Shown here one piece after another: positions 43,739 to 53,584 of a stretch of DNA of 64,000 bases. Positions within the stretch are counted from its first letter, which is position 1; every line of letters starts with the position of its first letter. Made by a program: the position numbers and the translations under genes. The stretch comes from Brevibacterium sp. S111 (GTDB taxonomy: Bacteria; Actinomycetota; Actinomycetes; Actinomycetales; Brevibacteriaceae). The notes beneath the pieces were generated by a model. The model did no database searches and was not told the origin of the DNA. It was given only the letters and a program-made list of their open reading frames with translations. The stretch spans positions 62,001 through 126,000 of the forward strand of contig NZ_RHFH01000008.1 of the NCBI RefSeq assembly GCF_004745075.1, given 5' to 3'.

Positions 43739-44182
43739 TTACTGCGCGACCTGGCTGAGTTCGTACGGCTGCGGATTCTGGGAGGCGTGCGGGTGCTCAG
43801 CACCTGCATAGACCTTCAGCTTCTGCATCTGGGCACGTCCGAGACGAGTCTTCGGGACCATACCGGCGACAGCCTTTTCGACTGCACGCTCAGGATGAGT
43901 GGCGAGGAGCTCGGCGTAGTTCACGCTCTTGAGGCCACCGGGGTATCCGGAGTGGCGATAAGCGCGCTTCTTCTCGAGCTTCGCACCTGTCAGCGCGACC
44001 TTGTCGGCGTTGATGATGATGACGAAGTCACCGGTGTCGGTGTTCGGGGTGAACGTGGTCTTGTGCTTGCCGCGCAGGAGGCGTGCAACCTGCGAAGCAA
44101 GGCGACCGAGCACCTGGTCAGTGGCGTCGATGACGTGCCACTGGTGCTCAATGTCACCGGACTTAGCTGTGTACGTACGCAA
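43739..44182 (-). CDS. rplM: 50S ribosomal protein L13
   Basis: Large-subunit protein, 147 aa, with [40 protein letters not shown], and the C-terminal [16 protein letters not shown]. The start codon appears to be TTG (44180-44182), with AAGAAGG at about seven bases before it; no nearby ATG gives the family start RTYT. Together with rpsI it forms the usual two-gene operon. Confidence 0.96.
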   Translation of the reverse strand: MRTYTAKSGDIEHQWHVIDATDQVLGRLASQVARLLRGKHKTTFTPNTDTGDFVIIINADKVALTGAKLEKKRAYRHSGYPGGLKSVNYAELLATHPERAVEKAVAGMVPKTRLGRAQMQKLKVYAGAEHPHASQNPQPYELSQVAQ

Positions 44183-44438
44183 AAGTAGCCTTCTTTTCGT
44201 ATCTTGTCAGTGCAGCGCCGAATCCTCATCGGGTCGTGAGTCCAACTGGGTCCCAAGCGCTGGTTGTCTTCAATCGGGTGAACCTATCGACGCATTCCCC
44301 TCACCTACGGGCCTGCAACGCATGAGGCTATGTAAGGGAGTGCGACAAGCACACACAACGACAATCAAATATACATGGCCGCAGGCCTGGGGAGCAAACG
44401 CTCAGAGCGGTCTCAGACCCGCGCGAAACCTGAGCCGA

Positions 44439-44444
44439 TAGTAT
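44439..44444 (+). promoter_or_regulatory. Leaderless -10 box for the first large membrane protein
   Basis: TAGTAT ends six bases before the GTG start at 44451; no ribosome binding site is seen. Confidence 0.55.
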
Positions 44445-44450
44445 TGATCT

Positions 44451-47084
44451 GTGCCGACTCACTCCAGCCTGCTCTCCCGACTTCCCGCATTGAGAATCCT
44501 CATGCTGGGTCTGCTGGTCGGGCTCCTGGCAGTCGGGCTCCTCACGGCCGGATTCGGAATCGGCTCCGACCAGGCGCAGGCCGCGACGGGGAGCACCACC
44601 CGCAGCGGGGCCACATCCTCGGAGAGCGGGACCGCCTCGGCGCAGGCCTCGACCGCCTCCCCCACCGCGGCCGATGACGCGACGACGGCCCCGGACGGGA
44701 AGACGATCGTCTTCGGCATACCGGGCCTGACCATCAACGATATCGACCGCGAGCGCACCCCGAACCTCTACCGCCTGCTGTCCAAGGGGGCGGCGGCCAA
44801 CCTCAACGTGCGCACGATCGGCGCAGCCACATGCCCCGCCTCCGGGTGGCTGTCCTTCGGTGCCGGTGCCCGAGCGCGGGCCGGGCCCACCCCCGACGCC
44901 GAGGAGGTCGACGACGAGGACTCGGCCCGCTGCCCGACGATGATCGGCCCCACCACGAACTTCGATCACGATTCCGTCGACCCCGACGACGGGGCCGCCG
45001 ACCCCGTCCGCGAGGGCGACGAGCCGGACGAGGAGTCCGCGAAGAGTGACGAAACTCATGGGCAGAAGTCGGTGGCCGGGGCGACCACGGCACAGATCGA
45101 GGGCTTCGACGCGGTCAAGGAGCCGAACATCGGCTCCGGTTACACCGTCGACTACGGGATGCTCGCCCGCATCGTCGCCGAACAGGGCAAGGGTGCACGC
45201 CAGGACACTCCCGCCGTCCATGAGGATGCCGTCCTCGAACCCTGCGTCGCCGCCGAGGGCCCCGGTGCCGCCTATGCCGCCGCCGACGAGAACGGAGTGG
45301 TGACGGACTTCGCGGAGAACGCGAACGCCACCGACTGCCGCCTCGACCTCGTCGATCTCGGCGCGATCGGCATCCGGTCCTGGCTGTTCGACCCGATCCC
45401 GAACTACTCGTACACCGTGCCGCCCGACTTCGACCGGGAGACCCGCGTCGCCGAGGCGGATCGCCGTCTCGGGGTCCGACTCAAGGAGATCCGGGAGAAT
45501 GCGAAAGAGGGCGCGGCCGATCCGACGATCATCGTCGCCGGTCTCGGCGACAGTTCCGGACTTCCGCAGCTGCGGGCCTTCATCGCCTCCGGGCCCGGCT
45601 TCGCGCCGGGGTCTCTGTCCTCGTCGACGACCCGCACCCCTGGGCTGCTGCAGATCACGGACCTGGCCCCGGGCATCCTCGACATCCTCGGCGTCGACTC
45701 CCCCGCCGCCGTCGGCTTTGCACAGACGCCCAGCGACGACGACCCGCAGAAACGCATCGACGATCTCGTCGCCGAGGCGCAGAAGTCGACGACGATCCAC
45801 CAGCACCTGGCGACGTTCTCACTCACCCTCGACATCGTCTTCTACTCCCTGTTCCTCCTCTGCGGTCTGCTGCTGAGCCGGTCGGTCCTCGCTCGCCGAG
45901 GCGGCGCCACCCTGGCACCACTCGTCCACCGCGGACTCGGCTGGGTCTCCCTCGGTGTCGCGGCACTGCCCATGGGAGCATTCCTCGCCGGGCTGCTGCC
46001 GTGGTCGCGGATGGCCCAGCCGGACCTCGGACTGCTGCTGTCGGTCCTCGGCACCGCCGCCGCACTGTTCGTGCTGGCACTCATCCCGCCGTGGGGTCGG
46101 ACCTGGCGGGGCCGGGTCGGGGCACTGACCGGGGCGAATCTGCTCATCATCGCCATCGACCTGGCGACCGGTTCGCATCTCCAGGCGAATTCGCTGCTCG
46201 GCTACAACCCGATCGTCGGCGGTCGCTATTACGGTCTGGGCAATCAGGGTGCCGCGATCTTCATCGTCAGTCTCTTCATCTTCTTGGGCCTGACCGTGTC
46301 CTGGCTGCGCGCCCGCGGTCACCGACGCTTACTCGTCGTCGTCCCGATCGTCATCGGTCTGATCGCCGTGTTCGTCTCCGGCAATCCCTCCTGGGGCGCG
46401 AAGTTCGGCGGCACGATCGCCATCCTCGCCGGGCTCATGGTGCTGTTGGCGCTGCTGACGAAGATCCGTCTGTCCCTGGTCCGCCTCGGACTCATCGGTG
46501 TCGCATCCCTGGCCGTGCTCATCGGCATCGCCTTCCTCGATTGGCTGCGCCCGGCGGGATCACGGTCGCACTTCGGCAACTTCTTCGGCCAGATCGTCTC
46601 CGGCGAGGCCCTGCAGGTCATCGGCCGGAAGCTCGGCGCGAACCTCCACATCATCCAGGTCAATCCCGCCCTGGCCATCGTCACCCCGCTCGCGGTCATC
46701 GCCGTCCTGTTCTTCCTCCGCTACCTGCTCCACTTCCCGCGGTTCACTGCACACAGCAGTGGCCTCGGCGGCAGCGGCGGCCGCAATGGTCGGACTGCGC
46801 GGCTGGTGAACAAGTGGCGGGGCAAACTGCCGCAGGTGTTCGCCGACTCCGACCTTCACTTCGGGTTCCTCGCCGCCGCCACCGGGCTCGGCGTCGGACT
46901 CGTGCTCACCGATTCCGGAGTCGCCGTGCCCTCGACCGGAGCCATGGTGCTCCTGCCCTACCTGCTCGCGCTCAGTGCCGAACACGCCGAGGACACCGTG
47001 GCAACGACTTCCGGGACCTCATCAGGCGGCCCGCCGCCGGCGCGAATCGGTGATGACACCGGCACCGAGGAGGCCCACCGATGA
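44451..47084 (+). CDS. Large membrane protein, extracytoplasmic alkaline-phosphatase-like domain plus C-terminal multi-helix domain (paralogue 1)
   Basis: An 877 aa protein of unknown function, GTG start. An N-terminal signal helix (RILMLGLLVGLLAVGLL) leads to an extracytoplasmic domain, about residues 45-455. It opens with IVFGIPGLTINDI, RTPNLYRLLSKGAAANL and TCPASGWLSFGAG, the layout of alkaline-phosphatase-superfamily domains. The usual first metal-binding Asp is replaced, so activity is doubtful. About eight to ten helices follow, with conserved-looking GGRYYGLGNQ, WGAKFGGT, FLDWLRPAGSRSHFGNFFG and a late VLTDSGVAVPSTG. The next gene is a paralogue and overlaps by ATGA. Not recognised as a named family; an envelope-polymer role is only a guess from the phosphatase-like and membrane parts. 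Confidence 0.8.
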   Translation: MPTHSSLLSRLPALRILMLGLLVGLLAVGLLTAGFGIGSDQAQAATGSTTRSGATSSESGTASAQASTASPTAADDATTAPDGKTIVFGIPGLTINDIDRERTPNLYRLLSKGAAANLNVRTIGAATCPASGWLSFGAGARARAGPTPDAEEVDDEDSARCPTMIGPTTNFDHDSVDPDDGAADPVREGDEPDEESAKSDETHGQKSVAGATTAQIEGFDAVKEPNIGSGYTVDYGMLARIVAEQGKGARQDTPAVHEDAVLEPCVAAEGPGAAYAAADENGVVTDFAENANATDCRLDLVDLGAIGIRSWLFDPIPNYSYTVPPDFDRETRVAEADRRLGVRLKEIRENAKEGAADPTIIVAGLGDSSGLPQLRAFIASGPGFAPGSLSSSTTRTPGLLQITDLAPGILDILGVDSPAAVGFAQTPSDDDPQKRIDDLVAEAQKSTTIHQHLATFSLTLDIVFYSLFLLCGLLLSRSVLARRGGATLAPLVHRGLGWVSLGVAALPMGAFLAGLLPWSRMAQPDLGLLLSVLGTAAALFVLALIPPWGRTWRGRVGALTGANLLIIAIDLATGSHLQANSLLGYNPIVGGRYYGLGNQGAAIFIVSLFIFLGLTVSWLRARGHRRLLVVVPIVIGLIAVFVSGNPSWGAKFGGTIAILAGLMVLLALLTKIRLSLVRLGLIGVASLAVLIGIAFLDWLRPAGSRSHFGNFFGQIVSGEALQVIGRKLGANLHIIQVNPALAIVTPLAVIAVLFFLRYLLHFPRFTAHSSGLGGSGGRNGRTARLVNKWRGKLPQVFADSDLHFGFLAAATGLGVGLVLTDSGVAVPSTGAMVLLPYLLALSAEHAEDTVATTSGTSSGGPPPARIGDDTGTEEAHR

Positions 47085-49453
47085 GGTTCACCGTGCCCTC
47101 GATCGCCGGCCGAGTCCTCCTCGGCATTCTCGCAATCGCACTCATCTTCCTCGCCCTCCCCGATGTCGCGCAGGCCGACTCGGCCAGTCAGGCCGGCTCG
47201 GCCGATCGGGCCGGCCAAGCCCCGCAGGTCGGTCAGGCCGACCAGGCTGCGATGGCTGCACAGAATTCGGAAGGGGCGGGCACGCAGCGATCGGTGTCAT
47301 CAGACGACAAGGCTGCCTCGGCGGATCCGGGTGCTGTGTCGATCAGCGTCTCCGGTTTCAGCTTCGAGGACCTTGACCCGCGCACCACCCCGCACCTGTG
47401 GGTGATGATGAAGGGCGGGCAGATCGGAACGATCACGCCTCGCAGTGTGCGGTCGACGAGTTGCCCGGTCGACGGCTGGCTCGGGCTCGGTTCCGGGCGG
47501 CGGGCGGCCGACGAACCCCGCGATCAGTGCCGCGAACCGGCCGCGCCCCTCGACGGCTGGGTGGCTGATTGGGACGTGTACGCGCAGGTCGCACGCAGTG
47601 ACAACTACGATGCCTCCCTCGGCGCCCTCGCCGAGGCGGTGCCCGACATCCGCTCCTTCGGTGATGGGGCCGCGATCGCCGCCGCTTCCCCTACCGGCCA
47701 TGTCGAGAACTGGTCGCCCGTCGGGTCCAACCTCGGCGCGGACGTGGCGAAGTCCGCCGGAGATGGCGAGCTCACCCTCGTCGACCTCGGCAACACCGCC
47801 GCCGACGGATACTCGCTGAAGAAGCTCGATGCCCAGGTTGGGGACATCCTCGAGGCGACCGGTTGGATGAGTGCGGACCGTCCGAACCGCCTCGGCGAGG
47901 GGACGGTTCCCGTTGTGTTCTCCTCGATCGCCGATGGCACGCACGAGGGTTCGTCGATGCAGGCGACGATGATGCTGCGACCCGGCCAGTCGGCCGGACT
48001 GCTCACCTCGTCTTCGACCAGGCAGCCGGGGCTCGTGCAGGTGCCCGATCTTGCGCCCACCCTCGTATCGCTCTCCGGTGCCGAGGAGATGGACAACGCA
48101 GCCGGTGCGCCAATGACGGTCGGGTCGACCGGGTCAGATTGGAAGGCGCGCTTTCAGGCCGTGCTCGACCGGCAGGTGGCGGTGAAGACGCAGAATGATC
48201 TCTCGACGTGGTTCTTCCCCGTCGTCGCGGTCCTCATGGTCGGGCTGCTGACCTGCGCTTGGTTCCTGCGGAAGAACCATCGCGAACTCGTCCATTCCGC
48301 GGCGTACCGCCTCGGCGTCGTGTTCGCGGCGATGCCGATCTCGACGTATCTGGTCAACGCGGTCCCCTGGGAGCGGGCGACGAACCCGGACATCGCGATG
48401 CTCGGGGCACTGGTCGGTTGGGCGCTGCTGCTCGGCGGTTTGGCGCTGCTCGGACCATGGCGAAACCACAAGTTCGGGCCGGTCCTCTTCGTCTCGGTCG
48501 TCACCGTCTGCGTCCTCGCCTATGACGTCGTCACGGGTTCGCAATTGCAGATGTCGACACTGTTGGGTGAGCCGCTTCTCATCGCCTCTCGGTTCTACGG
48601 GATCGGGAATTCGGCGCTGGCCCTCTACTGCTGTGCGCTGCTGTTGGCGGTCGCCGGTTTCGCCTCTCTGGTGACGAAGCCGCTGCACCGCATCCTCATC
48701 GTCACGCTTCCCGTACTCGCCTCGTGCGTGATCCTCGCCGCCCCGGGCTTGGGCACGAAGTTCGGTTCCGTGCCGACGCTCATCATCGGCGTCGCCTACC
48801 TCGTGCTGGCGGCGGCGAGCATTCGGTTCTCCCTCAAACGACTCGGGCTGACCGTGAGCATCGCCGGGGTCGTCATGCTCGCTGTGCTCTTCCTCGATTG
48901 GCTGCGCCCGGCCGATCAGCGCACTCACTTCGGCCGGTTCTTCGACTCGATCATCAGCGGTCAGGCGCTGAGCGTGCTCGCCCGCAAGATCGGGATGAAC
49001 ATCGACATCCTCACCCAGTCGTGGATGACGCTGGTGCTGCCGCTCATCATCATCGGCGTGTTCTGGATGGCGCTGGATCCTCTGCGCTTCGGCCTGCGCG
49101 GACTCCAAAACACTTACCTGCGGGTCCCGCTGCTGCGTGCGGCGATGATCAGCCTGGCGATCCTGCTGGGAGTCGGCACCCTCATCAACGACTCGGGCAT
49201 CGTGGTTCCGGCCGTCGGCATCCTCTTCCTCGTCCCGGTCCTCACCCACCTCGAGACGTTCCGAGCGAGTCTGCCGCCGACGCCGGCCGGCACGGGCACC
49301 GTGGAGAACACCGTGGAGTCGGGTGCCGCAGTCGTCGATGCCGACGCTGACGCTGCGGACGCCGACGCCGCGACCGAGCCCGACACAGACGCTGCGGCCG
49401 GCGCCGCGGCCGAGCCCGACGCGTCCGAGCCCGAGTCGGGTTCTCGCAGCTGA
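47081..49453 (+). CDS. Large membrane protein, alkaline-phosphatase-like domain plus C-terminal multi-helix domain (paralogue 2)
   Basis: A 790 aa paralogue of the previous product, translationally coupled (ATGA). It has a signal helix (RVLLGILAIALIFLAL), an extracytoplasmic domain with ISVSGFSFEDL, RTTPHLWVMMKGG and SCPVDGWLGLGSG, then about ten helices with ASRFYGIGNS, LGTKFGSV, FLDWLRPADQRTHFGRFF and INDSGIVVPAVG. It ends in an Ala/Asp/Glu-rich tail of about 50 residues. The shared motifs and coupling suggest the two act together, perhaps as a heteromer. The phosphatase-like domain again lacks the usual leading Asp. Function unknown. Confidence 0.8.
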   Translation: MRFTVPSIAGRVLLGILAIALIFLALPDVAQADSASQAGSADRAGQAPQVGQADQAAMAAQNSEGAGTQRSVSSDDKAASADPGAVSISVSGFSFEDLDPRTTPHLWVMMKGGQIGTITPRSVRSTSCPVDGWLGLGSGRRAADEPRDQCREPAAPLDGWVADWDVYAQVARSDNYDASLGALAEAVPDIRSFGDGAAIAAASPTGHVENWSPVGSNLGADVAKSAGDGELTLVDLGNTAADGYSLKKLDAQVGDILEATGWMSADRPNRLGEGTVPVVFSSIADGTHEGSSMQATMMLRPGQSAGLLTSSSTRQPGLVQVPDLAPTLVSLSGAEEMDNAAGAPMTVGSTGSDWKARFQAVLDRQVAVKTQNDLSTWFFPVVAVLMVGLLTCAWFLRKNHRELVHSAAYRLGVVFAAMPISTYLVNAVPWERATNPDIAMLGALVGWALLLGGLALLGPWRNHKFGPVLFVSVVTVCVLAYDVVTGSQLQMSTLLGEPLLIASRFYGIGNSALALYCCALLLAVAGFASLVTKPLHRILIVTLPVLASCVILAAPGLGTKFGSVPTLIIGVAYLVLAAASIRFSLKRLGLTVSIAGVVMLAVLFLDWLRPADQRTHFGRFFDSIISGQALSVLARKIGMNIDILTQSWMTLVLPLIIIGVFWMALDPLRFGLRGLQNTYLRVPLLRAAMISLAILLGVGTLINDSGIVVPAVGILFLVPVLTHLETFRASLPPTPAGTGTVENTVESGAAVVDADADAADADAATEPDTDAAAGAAAEPDASEPESGSRS

Positions 49454-49856
49454 AGCCGGTCGCATCACTCACCGTCAGCGGCAACTCCTACAGCTCGCAG
49501 CAATACGACGCCGAAGCGACAAAACACCCCGAAGCAACGGTGCACCGTGCCGCTACCAGGCAGTATTGAAGCTAACGGTGAGGGATGCTCGCTGAACGGT
49601 GGCGATTAGCGCGGAAACACCGACTGCAGGATGGAAGACCGGCCGTTGGGCGGAGCCTTGCATGCTTGAGGGCGAACGACAGGCCGGAGTCTTGCAGGCT
49701 GGAGGCCCGACGGCCGCCAGAACCCTGCGAACTAAAGACTGCGGGGCCGGAGAGAAGTTCTCTCCGGCCCCGCGGCCGCGTGCATGCTTCAGCGTGGACC
49801 TCGCTTCGGCGTGGGCCTCGGCTCAGCCCGGCATCTGCTTCAGCGTGGGCTTCGGG
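49454..49856. other. Intergenic region between convergent genes
   Basis: Apart from the bidirectional stem-loop at 49741-49773, I see no gene, RNA or repeat in this 403-bp gap. A plus-strand frame that runs through it into the nucleotidase gene is the antisense shadow of that gene. Confidence 0.6.
49741..49773. terminator. Bidirectional stem-loop between the membrane-protein and nucleotidase genes
   Basis: Arms of 15 nt (GCGGGGCCGGAGAGA / TCTCTCCGGCCCCGC) around a three-base loop. It lies between the convergent stops at 49453 and 49857 and can serve both. Confidence 0.7.
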
Positions 49857-52451
49857 TCAGCTGGTGATCTTGCGGCGGCGAACCACTGTGACCGCGGTGC
49901 CACCGGCGACGATGAGCGCGAGAGCCGCAGCGACGATGTTGAAGGTCTCGAAACCGGTGCGCGGAAGATCGCCGCCGTCCTTCGAACCGTTCGCATCCGA
50001 ACCGGATCCGTCAGACGAACCGCCGTCGGATGAGGCGTTCGCATCGGCACCGTCGGCAGAGGACGAACCGTCCGAGCCGCCGGCCGCGCTGTCGCCGCCG
50101 TCAGCACCGCCGCCGTCAGCTGCGCCACCGTCGGCCGCGCCTCCGTCAGCACCGCCGTCGGCCGAACCGTCGTCACCGGCCGAGGCATTCGCATCATCGG
50201 ACACCGCAGCGGTGGCCTCGTACTCATGTGCCAGCGGCAGCGGGTTGTCATCCCACCACGGGCCCTCAGCGTTCGCCTGCAGGCTGAGCTTGACTGTCAC
50301 ATCCCCCGAAGCATCCTGCGGAGCGGTTACGGTCACCGGAGTCTGCGACTCCCCCGCCGGGATCGACTTGAGCGTGATCGTCTTCGCGGCATTCGCGTCG
50401 GCCTTCACTTCGGGCGCCTTGGCCTCGGAGTCCTTCGCGGATGCCGACTCAGCCGAGAACTTCGGGGCCACCTCGGCGGTGTATCCCTTCGGCAGGTCGA
50501 CGGTGACGTCGATCGGACCGGCGACCTCGGACTTCGCGTCAGTCTTCAGGACGAAGTCGGCGCTGGCTCCGGGCGCGATGGTCTTCGGACCGGTCAGCTC
50601 AGCGGTGAGATCACCGCTGTCGATGACGTCATCGGCCGCATCGGCCTGGCGTTCGTTCTTGTCGGGTGAGACCGGCGTGTTCTTCTCGAAGTAGTTCACC
50701 CAGGTGTCGAAGTCGGTGAGGCCCGACTGCTCGAACGTGCCCTCGGCGAAGGAGGTGAAATTGTCACCACCGGCGGCGAGGAAGCTCAGCGTCGCAACCC
50801 GGTAGTCCTTCTCCTCATCGATCGCCTCGCCGTTGACCTTGACCGACTTCACATGCTGACCACGGTCGGCTTCGGAGTCATAGACGACGTCGAGCTCATC
50901 GGAGATGCCCAGGTGGAGGAAGGAGTTGCGCGCACCCTCAGGCTGCCACTGCTCTTCGAAGAGCCCGATGACATCGGCACCCTTCATCGTCACGACGCCG
51001 TGGTCGTTGGCGAACGGCAGCACCTCGTTGAGTTCGGCGGCCGTGACTTCGCACTTCTCTTCGGTGTTGTAGATGTGATCGCAGAGCAGATCGGTGCGCA
51101 GACCGCCCGGATTCGTGATTCCGAAATCCGCCTCGTCCAGCTGCGAACCCTCCACACCGTCCTTGAGCGCATCGGCAACGAGGTTGCCCAGCGTCGACTC
51201 GCCGCCGCGGTTCTCGTTGCCGTCGGAGAAGGCACGAGTGATGTCTTCGGTGATCTTGCCGTGGACGACAGATCCCGGAACCTTGGCCGCTTCGTCCGCC
51301 TCGGCGACGATCCTCTCAACCTCGTCCACGACCGGGGAGTCATAGCTCTGGTCCTCGGTCTCGATGAGGTTGACCGCATCCGTCGACCAGTCGCCCTCGC
51401 CGTCGGAGGTGAGCTGGACCTGCCCGACGTGAGTGCCGTAGTTGCCGGCCTCGAGGACCGGGCGGGTCCGGTCGGCGTCGCCGGGAACCGGAGCTTCGAA
51501 GCTGTAGGGCAGATGAGTGTGGCCGGTGAACAGCACGTCGATCGACGCATCGGCCTCGGTGACGAGCTTCTTGAACTCCGCGTTCGAGGCCTTCGCATCC
51601 TCGAGGCTCTCCGTCGACGACGCGCCGAGGTGGGCCTCGACGACCGTCATATCCGGCTGTTCATCGGCCGGCAGGTCTTCGATGTCGTCGGCGACCCGAT
51701 TGACTGCGTCCGTGGGATCGCCGAATTCGATGGCTTCGATGCCCCCGGGCGAGACGAGCGTTGCAGTCTCCTGCGTGACGACGCCGATGACGGCCACCTT
51801 GACCCCGTCGACGTCGACGATCGAGTATTCGTCGAGTCCGTCGACGACGTCCTCGGTGCCCTTGGCGTAGACGTTCGCGCCGAGGTAGGGGAAGTCCGCT
51901 CCCTCGACGACGCGTCCGGTGAGGTCTTCGACTCCGCGGTCGAACTCGTGATTGCCCACCGCCGATGCCTGCACGCCGATCGCGTTGAGGACATCGAGCG
52001 TGGGCTTGTCCTTGGCCGACGACGAGTTGTACGGGGAGGCACCGATGTTGTCACCGGCCGAGAGCATGCCGGTGCCGCCCTTGGAGTCGAACGCAGCGCG
52101 CTGCTCCTCGACGACGGACGCGACCTGGGTTCCGGCGTCGGAGATGCGTCCGTGGAAATCGGTGATGTTGAGCAGCTGCACCTGGGTGCCGGCCTCTGCC
52201 TCCTGCGCCGAGGAGGTGTCGTCGGTCGACGTCGGCTCGGCGGCGGATCTCGCCTCATCGTTCGCAGCATTCCCACCGTCTGCGGCGGGATCGGTCGGGT
52301 TCTGCTGGGACTCGTCGGTCGGGGAAGACGCGGCTGAGGAGGGCTGCCCCTCGCCGAGGCCGGGTGCGGCGGCGGCCGGAGACAGGCCGGGCAGCGTCAG
52401 CATCGACACCGCCGCGCCTGCAGCCAAGACCTTTGACACAAGTGTGGACAT
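49857..52451 (-). CDS. Wall-anchored 5'-nucleotidase / metallophosphatase with LPRTG signal
   Basis: An 864 aa secreted enzyme that dephosphorylates extracellular nucleotides or related phosphates. It has a signal peptide (about 1-28, ending AAAA). The metallophosphatase domain begins at LLNITDFHGRISDAG near residue 92, with GDNIGASPYNSSS, SAVGNHEFDRG and GHTHLPYSF as metal ligands. The 5'-nucleotidase C-terminal domain follows, with NPGGLRTDLL, LPFANDHGVVTMKG and VATLSFLAAGGDNF. Then come a beta module, an Ala/Asp/Gly/Ser-rich repeat region, and LPRTG near residue 830 with a membrane helix and RRRKITS tail, so it is a sortase substrate. It is monocistronic with an AAGGAA site before ATG 52451. 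Confidence 0.93.
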   Translation of the reverse strand: MSTLVSKVLAAGAAVSMLTLPGLSPAAAAPGLGEGQPSSAASSPTDESQQNPTDPAADGGNAANDEARSAAEPTSTDDTSSAQEAEAGTQVQLLNITDFHGRISDAGTQVASVVEEQRAAFDSKGGTGMLSAGDNIGASPYNSSSAKDKPTLDVLNAIGVQASAVGNHEFDRGVEDLTGRVVEGADFPYLGANVYAKGTEDVVDGLDEYSIVDVDGVKVAVIGVVTQETATLVSPGGIEAIEFGDPTDAVNRVADDIEDLPADEQPDMTVVEAHLGASSTESLEDAKASNAEFKKLVTEADASIDVLFTGHTHLPYSFEAPVPGDADRTRPVLEAGNYGTHVGQVQLTSDGEGDWSTDAVNLIETEDQSYDSPVVDEVERIVAEADEAAKVPGSVVHGKITEDITRAFSDGNENRGGESTLGNLVADALKDGVEGSQLDEADFGITNPGGLRTDLLCDHIYNTEEKCEVTAAELNEVLPFANDHGVVTMKGADVIGLFEEQWQPEGARNSFLHLGISDELDVVYDSEADRGQHVKSVKVNGEAIDEEKDYRVATLSFLAAGGDNFTSFAEGTFEQSGLTDFDTWVNYFEKNTPVSPDKNERQADAADDVIDSGDLTAELTGPKTIAPGASADFVLKTDAKSEVAGPIDVTVDLPKGYTAEVAPKFSAESASAKDSEAKAPEVKADANAAKTITLKSIPAGESQTPVTVTAPQDASGDVTVKLSLQANAEGPWWDDNPLPLAHEYEATAAVSDDANASAGDDGSADGGADGGAADGGAADGGGADGGDSAAGGSDGSSSADGADANASSDGGSSDGSGSDANGSKDGGDLPRTGFETFNIVAAALALIVAGGTAVTVVRRRKITS

Positions 52452-52729
52452 GTATTCAGTTCCTTATGAGTTTCATCGGGCGCACATCAACGGTGCCGCG
52501 GTGGGAGACATGCCCATCCTGCAGTGCCGATGCGAACGTGAGGTTACCTTGAGGCAAATCTACACAGGATTCTCACAACTGGGAAGAGGGTTTCTCTCAT
52601 AATCACGACACGTGTCATGAGATTCGACGCGGTTTGCGGCACGGAAGTCGACCCATTCCCGGTCAGCGAATCCGGTCCGCGATGCCGGCTCCCGGTCGCG
52701 GTGCGGGCCTGTTCCCGGCCTCGGCGGGC

Positions 52730-53584
52730 CTATTCCCGGTCGCGGCGGGCCATGGTCTGCGCGGCGCGGGCCGCGTAGTCCTCCGGAGCGGGGTACCCGA
52801 CTTCGGTGAGGACGAGGCCTTCGGCAGGTGTGACGAACATCGGCACATCCGGGGTCAGCCCCGCGTCCGCCTCGGCAATGAGTTCCGCGGGACGGGTCAC
52901 CTCCCAGCTGCCGGAACCGACCTTGATCAGCCCTCCGACGAGCGCCCGGACCATGTGGTGACAGAAGGCATCGGCGCACAGGTCGATGGTGATCACCGCA
53001 TCCTGATCGCGGACCACCCTGAGTTCATGGAGGGTGCGGATCGTCGTCGCGCCCTCGCGCGGTTTGCAGAAGGGCAGGAAGTCGTGGAGGCCGTGGACCT
53101 CACGCGCGGCCTCAGCCATGGCTTCGGTGTCGAGTTCGCCCTTGTGCCGAGGCGTCACCATGGTCAGCAGCGGGTCGATGAAGGACCTGTGATCGGCGAG
53201 TCGGTACTGGTAGGAGCGCCACAGCGCGGAGAATCGGGCGTCGAAGGCCTCGGGCACCTCGGCCACGGCGTGGATCACGATATCGAAGAACTCACCCGCG
53301 GCGAGGACTCCGCGCAATCGGGAGAGCAGAGCCGCCTCGGCGGAGCGGTTCGACCGACCGACGAGCTTGGCGATCGCGTCCTCGCCCAGGTCGATGTGGA
53401 CGACCTGCCGCCGGGCGTGAACACCGGCGTCGGTGCGGCCGGCAACGACGGTGGCGACCTCGGTGCCGGTGACGCGTTCGAGCCCGGATTCGACTGCGGC
53501 CTGGACGGTGCGCAGCCCCGGCTGCTTCGCCCACCCGTGGAAATCCGTGCCGCGGTAGCCCAGATCGATGCGGAAGCGCGTCAC
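52730..53584 (-). CDS. truA: tRNA pseudouridine synthase A
   Basis: Modifies U38-U40 of the tRNA anticodon stem to pseudouridine. The 284 aa sequence has RIDLGYRGTDFHGWAKQPGLR, the catalytic Asp in VAGRTDAGVHA, SALWRSYQYRL, and the C-terminal FCHHMVRALVGGLIKVG. The start at 53584 overlaps the LemA-like stop by four bases. Confidence 0.96.
   Translation of the reverse strand: MTRFRIDLGYRGTDFHGWAKQPGLRTVQAAVESGLERVTGTEVATVVAGRTDAGVHARRQVVHIDLGEDAIAKLVGRSNRSAEAALLSRLRGVLAAGEFFDIVIHAVAEVPEAFDARFSALWRSYQYRLADHRSFIDPLLTMVTPRHKGELDTEAMAEAAREVHGLHDFLPFCKPREGATTIRTLHELRVVRDQDAVITIDLCADAFCHHMVRALVGGLIKVGSGSWEVTRPAELIAEADAGLTPDVPMFVTPAEGLVLTEVGYPAPEDYAARAAQTMARRDRE

Noticed and set aside
49585..50694. 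Plus-strand open frame of 369 codons rich in Pro, Ser and Ala
   Set aside because: It is antisense to the Ala/Asp/Gly/Ser-rich C-terminal coding part of the 5'-nucleotidase, which has clear domains, a signal peptide and an LPRTG anchor.
52539..52557. DtxR-like iron box TGAGGTTACCTTGAGGCAA upstream of the nucleotidase
   Set aside because: Only the left half fits the TTAGGTTAG consensus; the right half does not form the expected palindrome.
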